From the NCBI RefSeq assembly GCF_018326005.1, contig NZ_AP021903.1:4887001-4951000 (forward strand): a stretch of 64,000 nt of DNA, read 5' to 3'. Positions 25,194 through 35,197 of this stretch are shown here, one piece after another (positions within the stretch are counted from its first letter, which is position 1; each line of letters opens with the position of its first letter). The notes under the pieces are model-generated. The model was not told where the DNA came from. It worked only from the letters and a program-made list of their open reading frames with translations, and ran no database searches. The position numbers were made by a program, and so were the translations under genes. Origin of the DNA: Pseudomonas sp. Seg1. Its GTDB lineage: Bacteria; Pseudomonadota; Gammaproteobacteria; Pseudomonadales; Pseudomonadaceae.

Positions 25194-25520
25194 ATGCGCC
25201 CATTGAAACAGGCAATTTATTCCAGCCGTACGGCTGACAAGTTTGTCGTACGTCTGCCAGACGGAATGCGTGAACGCATTGCCGAGGTGGCTCGCAATCA
25301 TCATCGCAGCATGAACTCCGAGATCATTGCGCGCCTTGAGCAGAGTCTTATTCAGGAAGGCGCACTGGGCGAAGAGCTGAGCATGCGCCTGGACAGCCCG
25401 GAGCTGTCGTTGCACGAGCGCGAGCTGCTGCAACGCTTCCGTCAACTGTCTCACCGTCAGCAGAACGCGTTGGTGTCCTTGATCGCCCACGACGCTGAAA
25501 TGGCCGCAGACGCGTCCTGA
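25194..25520 (+). CDS. amrZ: Ribbon-helix-helix regulator AmrZ (AlgZ)
   Basis: 108 residues, the length of P. aeruginosa AmrZ. The ribbon-helix-helix DNA-binding domain spans about residues 12-60: a flexible arm (YSSRTADK), beta strand KFVVRLP and two helices ([30 protein letters not shown]). The C-terminal helix ([23 protein letters not shown]) is the tetramerisation region. AmrZ controls alginate, motility and c-di-GMP genes; in P. fluorescens it represses the flagellar regulator fleQ. Monocistronic with its own terminator. Confidence 0.93.
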   Translation: MRPLKQAIYSSRTADKFVVRLPDGMRERIAEVARNHHRSMNSEIIARLEQSLIQEGALGEELSMRLDSPELSLHERELLQRFRQLSHRQQNALVSLIAHDAEMAADAS

Positions 25521-25538
25521 GCCACACCGAACAGCTCA

Positions 25539-25567
25539 AAGCCAGCATAAGTGCTGGCTTTTTTTTG
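25539..25567 (+). terminator. Rho-independent terminator after amrZ
   Basis: Hairpin AAGCCAGCA-TAAG-TGCTGGCTT followed by a T run, starting 18 bp after the stop. Confidence 0.88.
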
Positions 25568-25604
25568 CCTGCGATTCGACACGTTAGCCGCCAGGCACAC
25601 ATTC

Positions 25605-25697
25605 GTGGTGAGGGGATTTATCCCCGATGGACTGCGAAGCGGCCCCAAAAAGAGGGACTGCTGCGCAGTCCATCGGGGATAAATCCCCTCGCCACAG
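25605..25697. repeat. Inverted REP pair, GGGGATTTATCCCC family
   Basis: Two facing copies (GTGGTGAGGGGATTTATCCC and complement) about 40 bp apart, between the amrZ and mgtE terminators. Confidence 0.85.
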
Positions 25698-25723
25698 GTT
25701 ACCAATCACCCATCAGACAGGCA

Positions 25724-25752
25724 CAAAAAAGCCCGCCATTCGGCGGGCTTTT
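25724..25752 (-). terminator. Rho-independent terminator after mgtE
   Basis: On the minus strand the hairpin GCCCGCCGAATGGCGGGC precedes six T residues, 14 bp past the mgtE stop. Confidence 0.85.
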
Positions 25753-25765
25753 GCATTGCAGCGAA

Positions 25766-27208
25766 TCAGAGCAGGAAGATCGTCGCCAACCCCAGGAAGA
25801 TGAAGAAACCACCGCTGTCGGTCATTGCAGTGATCATGACGCTGGCCCCCATTGCCGGGTCGCGCCCCATCTTCGCCAGCGTCATCGGGATCAATACACC
25901 CATCAACGCCGCCAGCAACAGGTTGAGGGTCATTGCCGCAGTCATCACGACGCCCAGCGACCAGCTGCCGTAAAGCAGGTAGGCGACGACACCGATGACC
26001 CCGCCCCAGACCAGACCATTGATCAGCCCGACCGCCAACTCTTTGCGCATCAGACGCGACGTGTTACCGGTGCTGACCTGGTCGAGCGCCATGGCACGCA
26101 CGATCATGGTGATCGTCTGGTTACCGGAGTTGCCACCGATACCCGCCACGATCGGCATGAGCGCCGCGAGCGCTACCAGCTTCTCGATCGAACCTTCAAA
26201 CAGGCCGATCACCCGGGACGCAACGAACGCGGTAATCAGGTTGACCGCCAGCCACGCCCAACGGTTACGCAGCGATTTCCACACCGACGCGAAGATGTCT
26301 TCCTCTTCACGCAGACCCGCCATGTTGAGGACTTCGCTTTCGCTCTCCTCACGAATCAGGTCGACCATTTCGTCGATGGTCAGACGGCCGATAAGCTTGC
26401 CGTTCTTGTCGACCACCGGGGCGGAGATCAAGTCGTAACGCTCGAACGCCTGAGCGGCGTCGTAGGCATCTTCGTCCGGGTGGAAACTCACCGGATCGCT
26501 GGCCATGACTTCAGCAACCTGTTTGTCCGGGTCGTTGACCAGCAAACGCTTGATCGGCAGCACGCCCTTGAGCACGCCGTCGTAGTCGACCACAAACAGT
26601 TTGTCGGTATGGCCGGGAAGCTCTTTGAGACGACGCAGATAGCGCAGAACCACTTCGAGGCTGACATCCTCACGAATGGTCACCATCTCGAAGTCCATCA
26701 GCGCACCGACCTGCTCCTCGTCATAGGACAAGGCCGATCGCACGCGCTCACGCTGTTGGTTATCCAGACTCTCCATCAGCTCATGGACGACGTCTCGCGG
26801 CAGCTCGGAGGCCAGGTCAGCAAGTTCGTCGGCGTCCATGTCCCTGGCGGCCGCCAGGAGCTCGTGATCGTCCATGTCGGCGATCAGCGTTTCACGGACC
26901 GAATCGGATACTTCGAGAAGAATGTCGCCGTCGCGGTCAGCCTTGACCAGTTGCCAGAGCGTCAGACGATCGTCCAGCGGCAAGGCTTCGAGAATGTAGG
27001 CGACGTCGGCGGAGTGCAGATCATCGAGCTTGCGTTGCAACTCGACGAGATTTTGCCGGTGAACCAGGTTTTCAACCCGGTCGTGATGCGCGCCTTCCTG
27101 GCGATGAGTCAGGTCTTCGACGACCCGTTGGCGCTGCAGCAGCTCAACGACTTGAGCCAGGCGATCCTGCAGGCTTTCCTGTGTTTTCTTTACTTCGATT
27201 TCAGACAT
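25766..27208 (-). CDS. mgtE: Magnesium transporter MgtE
   Basis: 480 residues from the ATG at 27208 (MSEIEVKKTQESLQDR). Domain order is typical: N-terminal superhelical N domain (about 25-130), paired CBS domains (about 135-255) that close the channel when Mg2+ is plentiful, a linking helix, then five membrane helices (about 285-480). The pore segment PIVAGIGGNSGNQT and the last helices with MGVLIPMTLAKMGRDPA are conserved. It imports Mg2+ across the inner membrane. It corresponds to PA0913. Confidence 0.95.
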   Translation of the reverse strand: MSEIEVKKTQESLQDRLAQVVELLQRQRVVEDLTHRQEGAHHDRVENLVHRQNLVELQRKLDDLHSADVAYILEALPLDDRLTLWQLVKADRDGDILLEVSDSVRETLIADMDDHELLAAARDMDADELADLASELPRDVVHELMESLDNQQRERVRSALSYDEEQVGALMDFEMVTIREDVSLEVVLRYLRRLKELPGHTDKLFVVDYDGVLKGVLPIKRLLVNDPDKQVAEVMASDPVSFHPDEDAYDAAQAFERYDLISAPVVDKNGKLIGRLTIDEMVDLIREESESEVLNMAGLREEEDIFASVWKSLRNRWAWLAVNLITAFVASRVIGLFEGSIEKLVALAALMPIVAGIGGNSGNQTITMIVRAMALDQVSTGNTSRLMRKELAVGLINGLVWGGVIGVVAYLLYGSWSLGVVMTAAMTLNLLLAALMGVLIPMTLAKMGRDPAMGASVMITAMTDSGGFFIFLGLATIFLL

Positions 27209-27529
27209 AGGCGAACTCCACTCCCAGCAGCGGGGCACGCCGGAAGGATCAATCAGTCAATTCATGATTGGTGAAACGAGGTACTGAGTAACTACTGGGT
27301 AAGTCCATGGAGGTTTTCCATAAGCCCCGGCGGGGCTGACGGGCGCAATGATACACCGCCTGACGGTTTTAAACGTTAAAAAATCGTGGCCGAAACAAGC
27401 GCTTGCGAAACAAACCTGAGCGCTCTCCTGATCCATGCAAATGCGACGACTCATCCTGAAAAGAAAACACACGGGCAGTGAAAAATGTAGCGACTACCCT
27501 TGAGCATAGATCGTCATGGAGGACGTCGA
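27209..27529. other. Divergent intergenic region, mgtE and secreted-protein gene
   Basis: About 320 bp that must carry promoters for both neighbours. A GC hairpin (GCCCCGGCGGGGC) lies near 27335, about 125 bp before the mgtE ATG on the mgtE leader strand. I do not recognise a Mg2+ riboswitch. Confidence 0.4.
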
Positions 27530-28048
27530 ATGCCATCGAAAACATCTCGTTTTGTACTGAGCAGCCTGCTCTGCCTGCCGCCCGCCGGGGCCGCCACCAC
27601 CCTTCACCGCTGCGAGGCCGCTGACGGCAGCATCACGTTCACCTCAATGAGTTGCGCGAGCGGCGAACGGCGCTCCGTGCAGGAAGCTCACCCTTACCTG
27701 CCCGGATCGGTCGTGGCGATCATGCCGGAGCACAACCACGAAGAAATATCCGCTATGAGAACCAATGGCCGAGAAGCAGGCGTTGTTGGTCGCACAGAAG
27801 ATCAATGCGGAAATCTGATCGACGCCAGGCAACGCCGGGAAGCGATCATCAATCGCCGCATCATTGCCGGCATGAGTCAGCAGGATGTCGAGAGCGCGCT
27901 GGGCAAACCGGACAAGGTCAACATTCGGACATCGACCACGAGCTACCGGTATGACCTCAAGCGAGGCCGAAGTGCTCAAGTCGATTTTGATGAGAGAGGA
28001 TGCGTGAAAGGAAAAGCCAAATCCCGGACAGCAAAAAGCCCGCGTTAA
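27530..28048 (+). CDS. Secreted protein with DUF4124-like and BamE/SmpA-like regions
   Basis: 172 residues from the ATG at 27530, preceded by GGAGGA. A short signal peptide ends near PPAGA. The first mature segment (TLHRCEAADGSITFTSMSCASGE) resembles DUF4124, with two Cys that could form a disulfide. The later segment (INRRIIAGMSQQDVESALGKPDKVN) has the GMSxxDVxxxLGxP pattern of BamE/SmpA-like domains. Probably periplasmic, function unknown. A terminator follows before the tRNA cluster. Confidence 0.75.
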   Translation: MPSKTSRFVLSSLLCLPPAGAATTLHRCEAADGSITFTSMSCASGERRSVQEAHPYLPGSVVAIMPEHNHEEISAMRTNGREAGVVGRTEDQCGNLIDARQRREAIINRRIIAGMSQQDVESALGKPDKVNIRTSTTSYRYDLKRGRSAQVDFDERGCVKGKAKSRTAKSPR

Positions 28049-28060
28049 ACGCGGGCTTTT
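28033..28060. terminator. Terminator between secreted-protein gene and tRNA-Arg
   Basis: Hairpin AAAGCCCGCG-TTAAAC-GCGGGCTTTT, overlapping the end of the 27530-28048 gene and usable from both sides: it would also end the minus-strand tRNA-csrA region transcript. Confidence 0.75.
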
Positions 28061-28067
28061 CGGTATA

Positions 28068-28144
28068 TGGTGCACTCGACAGGATTCGAACCTGTGACCG
28101 CTCGGTTCGTAGCCGAGTACTCTATCCAGCTGAGCTACGAGTGC
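28068..28144 (-). tRNA. tRNA-Arg (anticodon ACG), copy 3
   Basis: 77 nt with encoded CCA. Acceptor GCACTCG / CGAGTGC and anticodon loop with ACG. The anticodon A would be changed to inosine to read CGU/CGC/CGA. It is identical in form to the next two copies, at a 149-bp pitch. Confidence 0.97.
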
Positions 28145-28216
28145 ATTTTGTGTTTTTAGACCAGACCACAACTGGCTGAAGCCAAGTTACTTGCATTGCT
28201 GCAACCAACTCTTAAA

Positions 28217-28293
28217 TGGTGCACTCGACAGGATTCGAACCTGTGACCGCTCGGTTCGTAGCCGAGTACTCTATCCAGCTGAGCTACGAGTGC
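28217..28293 (-). tRNA. tRNA-Arg (anticodon ACG), copy 2
   Basis: 77 nt, same sequence as the neighbouring copies by eye. The 72-bp spacer on each side is also similar, so tRNA plus spacer was duplicated as a unit. Confidence 0.97.
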
Positions 28294-28365
28294 ATTTGTG
28301 CTTGTTAGACCAGATCACACCTGGTTGAAGCCAAGCCACTTACATTGCTGTAACTGACTCTTAAA

Positions 28366-28442
28366 TGGTGCACTCGACAGGATTCGAACCTGTGACCGCT
28401 CGGTTCGTAGCCGAGTACTCTATCCAGCTGAGCTACGAGTGC
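28366..28442 (-). tRNA. tRNA-Arg (anticodon ACG), copy 1
   Basis: 77 nt with encoded CCA. First copy in the direction of transcription, 108 bp after tRNA-Ser. Confidence 0.97.
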
Positions 28443-28550
28443 ATTTTGTTGCGCCGCATTATAGCCCGTCTAATCTCTATTCCAACCACTTTTTCTATAA
28501 ATTTCAACAACTTACCGAAAAAGCCAGATTACAACGTACTAAGCAAATAA

Positions 28551-28641
28551 TGGCGGAGAACGGGGGATTCGAACCCCCGACACCCTTTTGAGGTGTACTC
28601 CCTTAGCAGGGGAGCGCCTTCGGCCACTCGGCCAGCTCTCC
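28551..28641 (-). tRNA. tRNA-Ser (anticodon GCT)
   Basis: 91 nt with a long variable arm, as for class II tRNAs. Acceptor GGAGAGC / GTTCTCC, anticodon loop CTGCTAA reading AGC/AGU, CCA encoded. It lies between csrA and the tRNA-Arg copies, the same order as in PAO1. Confidence 0.97.
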
Positions 28642-28703
28642 GCAACACGGGGCGTATCTTAACCAACCTTTTCCCCGTTTGCAAACATAAAAATCGATAA
28701 AAA

Positions 28704-28892
28704 TTAATGGCTTGGTTCTTCGTCCTTCTCTTTCTTTATACGCAGGTAAATTTCCTCACGGTGCACGGCAACCTCTTTCGGAGCGTTCACACCGATGCGC
28801 ACTTGATTTCCTTTAACGCCGAGCACGGTCACGGTGATTTCGCCATCACCGATAATCAGGCTTTCTGCGCACCGACGAGTCAGAATCAGCAT
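28704..28892 (-). CDS. csrA: Carbon storage regulator CsrA (RsmA)
   Basis: 62 residues from the ATG at 28892 ([20 protein letters not shown]); the frame opens 6 codons earlier, but MLILTR is the invariant family start. CsrA/RsmA dimers bind GGA-containing leaders of mRNAs and usually block translation; in pseudomonads the Gac/Rsm small RNAs titrate it. The RNA-contacting strand 1 (LILTRR) and the VAVHREEIY region are conserved. It sits between lysC and the tRNA cluster as PA0905 does. Confidence 0.97.
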   Translation of the reverse strand: MLILTRRCAESLIIGDGEITVTVLGVKGNQVRIGVNAPKEVAVHREEIYLRIKKEKDEEPSH

Positions 28893-29034
28893 ACCTTTCT
28901 CCTCACGCAATTCAGTTCAGGGACAACAGTCTGCAAAAAAAAGGCACCCGACCTACAACCGGAGCGATCGTAGCCCTACATGCCTGAGTATTGACCAGCG
29001 CGAGCAAAAGAACAGTTCAGGGCTCGCGCCATTC

Positions 29035-29067
29035 AAAAAATAAAGGGCGCGGTCAAACCGCGCCCTT
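29035..29067 (-). terminator. Rho-independent terminator after lysC
   Basis: Minus-strand hairpin AGGGCGCGGT-TTG-ACCGCGCCCT followed by a T-rich tract, 14 bp past the lysC stop. Confidence 0.85.
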
Positions 29068-29080
29068 CAGTGAAGCGGAA

Positions 29081-30322
29081 TCACTCACCCTGACGGGCAG
29101 GCGCATCCAGTTCGAAAGCCGTGTGCAGCGCGCGCACAGCCAATTCCAGGTACTTCTCTTCGATCACCACGGAAACCTTGATTTCCGAAGTCGAGATCAT
29201 CTGGATGTTGATGCTTTCCTTTGCCAGGGATTCGAACATGCGGCTGGCCACGCCTGCGTGGGAACGCATGCCGACGCCGACGATCGAGACCTTGGCAATC
29301 TTGGTGTCGCCTACCACTTCCCGGGCACCGATCTCGCGAGCGGTGTTTTCCAGCACGGTCTGTGCGGCCTGGTAGTCGTTGCGGTGCACGGTGAAGGTGA
29401 AGTCGGTGGTGTTATCGTGCGCAACGTTCTGCACGATCATGTCGACTTCGATATTCGCGGCACTGATCGGGCCGAGAATCTTGAACGCCACACCGGGGGT
29501 GTCTGGCACGCCACGGATGGTCAGCTTGGCTTCATCGCGGTTGAAAGCGATGCCGGAAATGATCGGCTGTTCCATGGTTTCCTCTTCATCAATAGTAATG
29601 AGGGTGCCCGGACCCTCCTTGAAGCTGTGCAGTACGCGCAGCGGTACGTTGTACTTGCCGGCGAATTCCACCGCACGGATCTGCAACACCTTGGAACCGA
29701 GGCTGGCCATCTCCAGCATCTCTTCGAAAGTGATCTTGTCCAGACGCTGAGCGACCGGCACCACACGCGGGTCGGTGGTGTAGACACCATCGACGTCGGT
29801 GTAGATCTGGCATTCATCGGCTTTCAGCGCTGCCGCCAGTGCCACACCCGTGGTGTCGGAACCGCCGCGACCGAGGGTGGTAATGTTGCCGTGCTCGTCG
29901 ACGCCCTGGAAACCGGCGACAACCACCACGCGACCTGCTTTCAGATCACCGCGAATCTTCTGGTCATCAATCTGCAAGATACGCGCTTTATTGTGCGCAC
30001 TGTCCGTCAGGATCCGCACCTGATTACCGGTGTACGACACCGCCGGCACACCGCGCTTGATCAGCGCCATGGCCAACAGGGCAATCGTCACCTGCTCACC
30101 GGTGGAAACGATCACGTCCAGTTCACGCGGAACCGGTTGAGCCTCGCCACTGATTTGCTTGGCCAGATCGATCAGACGGTTGGTTTCGCCGCTCATTGCA
30201 GACAGCACAACCACCAGGTCATCGCCGGCATCGCGGAATTTCTTAACCTTGTCGGCGACCTGCTCGATTCTCTCGACAGTGCCGACCGAGGTGCCTCCAA
30301 ATTTCTGTACGATCAAAGCCAT
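29081..30322 (-). CDS. lysC: Aspartate kinase LysC
   Basis: 413 residues from the ATG at 30322 (MALIVQKFGGTSVGTVERIE). It phosphorylates aspartate, the first step to lysine, threonine, methionine and diaminopimelate. The kinase domain (about 1-250) has KFGGTSVG and GRGGSDTTGVALAAAL. Two ACT domains (about 265-410) provide feedback control, probably by lysine plus threonine as in other pseudomonads. An internal start that would give a separate beta subunit is possible but cannot be judged here. It follows alaS by 90 bp. Confidence 0.96.
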   Translation of the reverse strand: MALIVQKFGGTSVGTVERIEQVADKVKKFRDAGDDLVVVLSAMSGETNRLIDLAKQISGEAQPVPRELDVIVSTGEQVTIALLAMALIKRGVPAVSYTGNQVRILTDSAHNKARILQIDDQKIRGDLKAGRVVVVAGFQGVDEHGNITTLGRGGSDTTGVALAAALKADECQIYTDVDGVYTTDPRVVPVAQRLDKITFEEMLEMASLGSKVLQIRAVEFAGKYNVPLRVLHSFKEGPGTLITIDEEETMEQPIISGIAFNRDEAKLTIRGVPDTPGVAFKILGPISAANIEVDMIVQNVAHDNTTDFTFTVHRNDYQAAQTVLENTAREIGAREVVGDTKIAKVSIVGVGMRSHAGVASRMFESLAKESINIQMISTSEIKVSVVIEEKYLELAVRALHTAFELDAPARQGE

Positions 30323-30412
30323 TTCAAAGCCGCCTCTGCCCATGAAGGGCGCCCAATAATCACTCGAACAGCCGCCGGGCCCGCCACTAGACTGCGGGCT
30401 CGACGGGCCGTC

Positions 30413-33031
30413 TTATAAAGCCTGCTCGACGAATGGAACGGTCAGCGCCAGTGCGCCATCCAGCGCGCCGGCATCGATACCGCCGCCCTGCGCCATGTCT
30501 GGACGACCACCGCCCTTCCCGCCCACTGCCGCAGCAGCCTGTTTCATCAAATCACCGGCTTTGAGTTGGCCAGTCAGGTCTTTGGTTACGCCTGCAACCA
30601 GAACGACCTTTTCCTCATGGACACTGCCGAGCAGGATCACTGCGCGGCCGAGTTTGTTTTTCAGCTGATCGACCAGCGCCAGCAGCGCCTTGCCGTCCTG
30701 ACCATCCAGACGCGCGGCCAGAACCTTCACGCCTTTGACGTCGACTGCCGAGTTCGACAGATCGTCGCCAGCGGCGCTGGCAGCCTTGGCCTGCAATTGC
30801 TCCAGTTGCTTTTCCAGCGCGCGGTTGCGCTCCAGCACGGCGGACAGCTTGTCGATCAGGTTGTCGCGGCTACCCTTGACCAGGTTGGCCGCTTCCTTGA
30901 GTTGTTCTTCAGCAGCGTTCAAGTAGGCCAGTGCCGCAGCACCGGTGACTGCCTCGATACGACGCACGCCCGAAGCCACACCGCCTTCGCTGATGATTTT
31001 CAGCAGGCCGATGTCGCCGGTACGGTTGGCGTGGATACCGCCGCACAGCTCGACGGAGAAATCACCGCCCATGCTCAGCACGCGCACGTTGTCGCCGTAC
31101 TTCTCGCCAAACAGCGCCATGGCGCCTTTGTTCTTGGCGGTTTCGATGTCGGTCTCTTCGGTTTCAACCGCGGAGTTCTTGCGAATCTCGGCGTTGACGA
31201 TGTCTTCCAGCGCTTTGATTTGCTCAGGCTTGATCGCTTCAAAGTGGCTGAAGTCGAAACGCAGGCGTTGGCTGTCCACCAACGAGCCTTTCTGCTGAAC
31301 GTGCTCACCCAGAACCTGACGCAGTGCAGCGTGCAGCAAGTGGGTGGCCGAGTGGTTCAGCGAAGTGGCGTGACGCACCTCGGCATCGACGTGGGTTTCC
31401 ACTGGCGCGCCAATAGTCAGGCTGCCCGAGTCCAGCACACCGTGGTGCAGGAAGGCGCCGCCGGTCTTGGTGGTGTCGCGTACGTCGAAACGGGCGTTGC
31501 CCGCTTGCAAATAACCGCAGTCGCCGATCTGGCCGCCGGATTCAGCGTAGAACGGCGTCTGGTTCAGCACGATCACCGCCTCTTCGCCTTCATTCAAGAC
31601 GTCGACCGACTTGCCTTCTTTATAGATAGCGACGATTTTTGCCGAACCGCTGGTGTCGGTGTAGCCGGTGAACTCAGTGGCCACATCAACCTTGACCAGC
31701 GTGTTGTAGTCCAGACCGAACGAGCTGGCCGAACGCGCACGAACACGCTGGGCTTCCATTTCACGCTCGAAGCCGACTTCGTCAACGGTCAGGCCGCGCT
31801 CGCGGGCGATGTCCGCGGTCAGGTCCATCGGGAAACCGTAGGTGTCGTAGAGTTTGAACACCACGTCGCCTGGCACCACGGTACCTTTGAGTTCTGCCAG
31901 ATCCTGCTCGAGGATCTTCAGGCCGTGCTCCAGGGTCTTGGAGAACTGTTCTTCTTCAGCCTTGAGCACGCGCTCGATGTTGCTCTGCTGCTTCTTCAGT
32001 TCCGGGAAGGCTTCGCCCATCTCGGCAACCAGTGCCGCAACGATCTTGTAGAAGAAGCTGCCAGTGGCGCCCAGTTTGTTGCCGTGACGGCAGGCGCGAC
32101 GAATGATCCGGCGCAGCACATAACCGCGGCCTTCGTTGGACGGCAGCACGCCGTCGGCAATCAGGAAACCGCACGAACGAATGTGGTCGGAAACGACTTT
32201 CAGCGAAGACTGGTCGCCATTCTCGCAGCCGATGGCTTCAGCCGAGGCCTTCAGCAGATTCTTGAACAGGTCGATGTCGTAGTTGGAATTGACGTGCTGC
32301 ATCACCGCACTGATCCGCTCCAGGCCCATGCCGGTGTCGACCGACGGCGCTGGCAACGGATGCAACACACCATCGGCGGTGCGGTTGAACTGCATGAACA
32401 CGTTGTTCCAGATCTCGATGTAACGGTCGCCATCTTCTTCCGGCGAGCCCGGTGGGCCACCCCAGATGTGGTCGCCGTGATCGTAGAAAATCTCGGTGCA
32501 TGGGCCGCACGGGCCGGTATCGCCCATGGTCCAGAAGTTGTCGGAAGCGTACGGCGCGCCTTTGTTGTCGCCGATGCGAATCATGCGCTCGACCGGCACA
32601 CCGATCTGTTTGGTCCAGATGTCATACGCTTCGTCATCGGAGGCGTAGACGGTAACCCAGAGCTTTTCCTTCGGCAGTTTCAGCACGCCGGTGAGGAAGG
32701 TCCAGGCGAAGGTGATCGCGTCGTGCTTGAAATAGTCACCGAAGCTGAAGTTACCGAGCATTTCGAAGAACGTGTGGTGACGAGCGGTATAACCGACGTT
32801 TTCCAGGTCGCTGTTCTTGCCACCGGCGCGCACGCATTTCTGGCTGCTGGTCGCACGGGTGTACGCACGTTTTTCCTGGCCCAGGAAGCAGTCCTTGAAC
32901 TGGTTCATCCCCGCGTTAGTGAACAGCAGGGTTGGGTCGTTGCCCGGAATCAAAGAGCTGGAGGCTACACGGGTGTGGCCTTGCTCTTCGAAGAAGCGAA
33001 GGAAGGCTTCACGGATTTCTGCGCTTTTCAT
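30413..33031 (-). CDS. alaS: Alanyl-tRNA synthetase AlaS
   Basis: 872 residues from the ATG at 33031 ([19 protein letters not shown]), normal AlaS length. The class II catalytic core is at the N-terminus ([23 protein letters not shown], motif 1 to 3 region to ~residue 240). The editing domain has the zinc-binding HSATHLLH and [13 protein letters not shown] motifs (about 565-670), which clear Ser/Gly mischarged onto tRNA-Ala. The C-terminal Ala-rich, Gly-rich region ([15 protein letters not shown]) is the DHHA1 domain. Part of the alaS-lysC-rsmA order conserved in Pseudomonas. Confidence 0.97.
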   Translation of the reverse strand: MKSAEIREAFLRFFEEQGHTRVASSSLIPGNDPTLLFTNAGMNQFKDCFLGQEKRAYTRATSSQKCVRAGGKNSDLENVGYTARHHTFFEMLGNFSFGDYFKHDAITFAWTFLTGVLKLPKEKLWVTVYASDDEAYDIWTKQIGVPVERMIRIGDNKGAPYASDNFWTMGDTGPCGPCTEIFYDHGDHIWGGPPGSPEEDGDRYIEIWNNVFMQFNRTADGVLHPLPAPSVDTGMGLERISAVMQHVNSNYDIDLFKNLLKASAEAIGCENGDQSSLKVVSDHIRSCGFLIADGVLPSNEGRGYVLRRIIRRACRHGNKLGATGSFFYKIVAALVAEMGEAFPELKKQQSNIERVLKAEEEQFSKTLEHGLKILEQDLAELKGTVVPGDVVFKLYDTYGFPMDLTADIARERGLTVDEVGFEREMEAQRVRARSASSFGLDYNTLVKVDVATEFTGYTDTSGSAKIVAIYKEGKSVDVLNEGEEAVIVLNQTPFYAESGGQIGDCGYLQAGNARFDVRDTTKTGGAFLHHGVLDSGSLTIGAPVETHVDAEVRHATSLNHSATHLLHAALRQVLGEHVQQKGSLVDSQRLRFDFSHFEAIKPEQIKALEDIVNAEIRKNSAVETEETDIETAKNKGAMALFGEKYGDNVRVLSMGGDFSVELCGGIHANRTGDIGLLKIISEGGVASGVRRIEAVTGAAALAYLNAAEEQLKEAANLVKGSRDNLIDKLSAVLERNRALEKQLEQLQAKAASAAGDDLSNSAVDVKGVKVLAARLDGQDGKALLALVDQLKNKLGRAVILLGSVHEEKVVLVAGVTKDLTGQLKAGDLMKQAAAAVGGKGGGRPDMAQGGGIDAGALDGALALTVPFVEQAL

Positions 33032-33177
33032 TAGGTTCTTCCACGGAGGCTGCGGCCAAAGGCCTGTTCGAAACGTCAACAGACGAAGCGACGGCAAAGG
33101 GCCGCATTATATCGGCCCTGCGCGCGGGGTACAGCGTGTTTATACGATAGAAACGGTCAATTGGACGGCTAACGCTG

Positions 33178-34182
33178 TCACTTGCGCGAAAACTCGACGA
33201 ATGTCGCGATCACTTGCTCGATTTGCGAGCGATTGACGTCCATGTGCGTGACCATGCGCAGACGAGCGGCAGCGCTCAATTTGATCCCGCGCTCGGCGGC
33301 AAACGCCTTGAGCGCCTCGGCCTTGTCGCCCATCTGCACGTAAACCATGTTGGTCTGTACCGGCTCGACACTGAAGCCTGCACCACGCAAGCCTTCGGCG
33401 AGAAACTGCGCGTTGGCGTGGTCATCGGCCAGACGCTCGATATTGTGATCCAGCGCGTACAGCCCTGCTGCTGCCAGCAAACCGGCCTGACGCATACCAC
33501 CGCCGACCATTTTGCGCAGGCGCCGCGCCTTGCCGATCAACTCGACCGAGCCGCACAGCACCGAACCAACCGGCGCGCCAAGGCCTTTGGACAGGCACAC
33601 CGACACCGAATCGAAATACTGGGTGATTTGCCGGGCATCAATGCCCAGCTTGACCGCAGCGTTGTACAAGCGAGCGCCGTCCAGGTGCAGCTGCAGACCG
33701 TTGTCCTGAGTGAACTTGCGTGCCCGGGCCAGATACTCCAGCGCCAGCACCTTGCCTTGCATGGTGTTTTCCAGCGCCAGCAGTCGGGTGCGGGCAAAGT
33801 GGAAGTCATCCGGCTTGATCGCGGCGGCCACTTGATCCAGATCCAGCGAGCCGTCGGCCTGCACCTCCAGCGGCTGCGGCTGAATCGAACCGAGCACCGC
33901 TGCGCCGCCGCCCTCGTACTTATAGGTGTGCGCCTGTTGGCCAACGATGTACTCGTCACCGCGCTCGCAGTGCGCCATCAAACCGAGCAGGTTGCTCATG
34001 GTGCCGGTCGGCACGAACAGCGCAGCGGCGAAACCCAGTCGTTTTGCCAGTTCGGCTTCCAGACGATTGACCGTCGGATCTTCGCCATACACATCATCGC
34101 CGGTGGCCGCCGCGGTCATCGCGTCGAGCATGGCGGGAGTCGGTTGAGTGACGGTGTCGCTGCGAAGATCGATAACGCTCAT
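33178..34182 (-). CDS. ltaE: Low-specificity L-threonine aldolase
   Basis: 334 residues from the ATG at 34182 ([19 protein letters not shown]). A PLP enzyme that splits L-threonine or L-allo-threonine into glycine and acetaldehyde. The [14 protein letters not shown] start and [13 protein letters not shown] segment are family hallmarks. The PLP-binding lysine is in [14 protein letters not shown] (about residue 200). The frame opens 20 codons upstream, but that part lacks similarity. It is monocistronic between alaS and the FMN riboswitch. Confidence 0.95.
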   Translation of the reverse strand: MSVIDLRSDTVTQPTPAMLDAMTAAATGDDVYGEDPTVNRLEAELAKRLGFAAALFVPTGTMSNLLGLMAHCERGDEYIVGQQAHTYKYEGGGAAVLGSIQPQPLEVQADGSLDLDQVAAAIKPDDFHFARTRLLALENTMQGKVLALEYLARARKFTQDNGLQLHLDGARLYNAAVKLGIDARQITQYFDSVSVCLSKGLGAPVGSVLCGSVELIGKARRLRKMVGGGMRQAGLLAAAGLYALDHNIERLADDHANAQFLAEGLRGAGFSVEPVQTNMVYVQMGDKAEALKAFAAERGIKLSAAARLRMVTHMDVNRSQIEQVIATFVEFSRK

Positions 34183-34383
34183 GAACCTGGCCTCAAAGTC
34201 AGCAGGGAAAATCCCTTTACGAAGGTGAATTACTGCGGTCATTGCGCCGATTAATCAACCCTTGGCGCAGGAAAACACCATATCAGCGTTCAGAAAACTC
34301 GATAGCAATCATCAGAAAGGCGCAATGCACAGACACACAATCTGTGTTAAAAACGCTGCGCCGCCGAAAAAAGGGCGGCGTAA

Positions 34384-34551
34384 ACGTTCTCAGGGCGGGG
34401 TGTAATTCCCCACCGGCGGTAATTGCGCGCAATGCGCATAGCCCGCGAGCGCTTGGTGACGAACACGGCTTAGGCGGTGGACGGCGACAAGGTCAGCAGA
34501 CCCGGTGTGATTCCGGGGCCGACGGTCATAGTCCGGATGAAGAGAGAACGG
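34384..34551 (+). promoter_or_regulatory. FMN riboswitch (RFN element)
   Basis: The conserved RFN segments are all present in order: GGGCGGGGTG-type opening, CCCCACCGGCGGTAAT, GCCCGCGAGCGC, a CAGACCCGGTG arm, and the closing CCGGATGAAGAGAGAACG that pairs with the CGTTCTCAGGG start. It lies about 100 nt upstream of a lumazine synthase gene. When FMN binds, expression of that gene should fall. Confidence 0.96.
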
Positions 34552-34654
34552 GATTAACGCCAAAGGGCCGTCCGCGCGCTTCTGCGCTCGTGCGTACCCT
34601 TGAATCCCTTTCGATTCATAACGCCCTGTTTTTCACACAAACAGGAGTCAGAAC

Positions 34655-35164
34655 ATGCAACCCACCGCTATCGACAGCAAAAGCAAACACCCACACGGCG
34701 AGCGCGTTGCGTTCATCCAGGCCTGCTGGCACAAGGAAATCGTCGACCAGAGCCGCAAAGGCTTCCTCGCCGAAATGCTTGTTCAGGGTTATCAGGAATC
34801 GGACATCGATTTCTTTGAAGTCGGCGGCGCCTTTGAAATGCCCCTGCACGCCAAACTGCTGGCCAAGACCGGTCGTTATGCCGGTATCGTCGCGGCAGCC
34901 CTCGTCGTGGACGGCGGCATCTACCGTCACGAGTTCGTCGCCCAATCGGTGGTCAGCGGCCTCATGCAGGTACAGCTGGAAACCGAAGTGCCGGTGTTCT
35001 CGGTGTCCCTGACCCCGCACCACTTCCATGCCGGCGAAGAACATCAGAAGTTCTTCTTCGAACACTTTGTACACAAGGGTCAGGAAGCAGCACGGACTTG
35101 CGCGGATACGCTGCGCAAGGTTCGCGCACTGCGCCGCACCGAGCCACATGCTGTAGCGGTCTAA
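34655..35164 (+). CDS. ribH: 6,7-dimethyl-8-ribityllumazine synthase (RibH2-type)
   Basis: 169 residues from the ATG at 34655. It condenses 5-amino-6-ribitylaminouracil with dihydroxybutanone phosphate to form lumazine, the precursor of riboflavin. The fold signature FFEVGGAFEMPLHAKLLAKTG and the catalytic region VDGGIYRHEFVAQSVVSGLM are present. The C-terminal HKGQEAARTC matches the family. It resembles the RibH2 subgroup (decameric) rather than the housekeeping copy found in rib operons. It stands alone under an FMN riboswitch, so it is probably a second, FMN-controlled enzyme. Confidence 0.9.
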   Translation: MQPTAIDSKSKHPHGERVAFIQACWHKEIVDQSRKGFLAEMLVQGYQESDIDFFEVGGAFEMPLHAKLLAKTGRYAGIVAAALVVDGGIYRHEFVAQSVVSGLMQVQLETEVPVFSVSLTPHHFHAGEEHQKFFFEHFVHKGQEAARTCADTLRKVRALRRTEPHAVAV

Positions 35165-35197
35165 AGACGCTGAGTGAGATCTCTGGTCTCACTCTTC

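Noticed and set aside
30566..33034. 822-codon open frame on the plus strand
   Set aside because: Antisense to alaS over its whole length; no recognisable product.
34242..35012. 256-codon open frame starting before the FMN riboswitch
   Set aside because: It runs through the riboswitch and overlaps ribH in another frame; the RFN structure is the better explanation.
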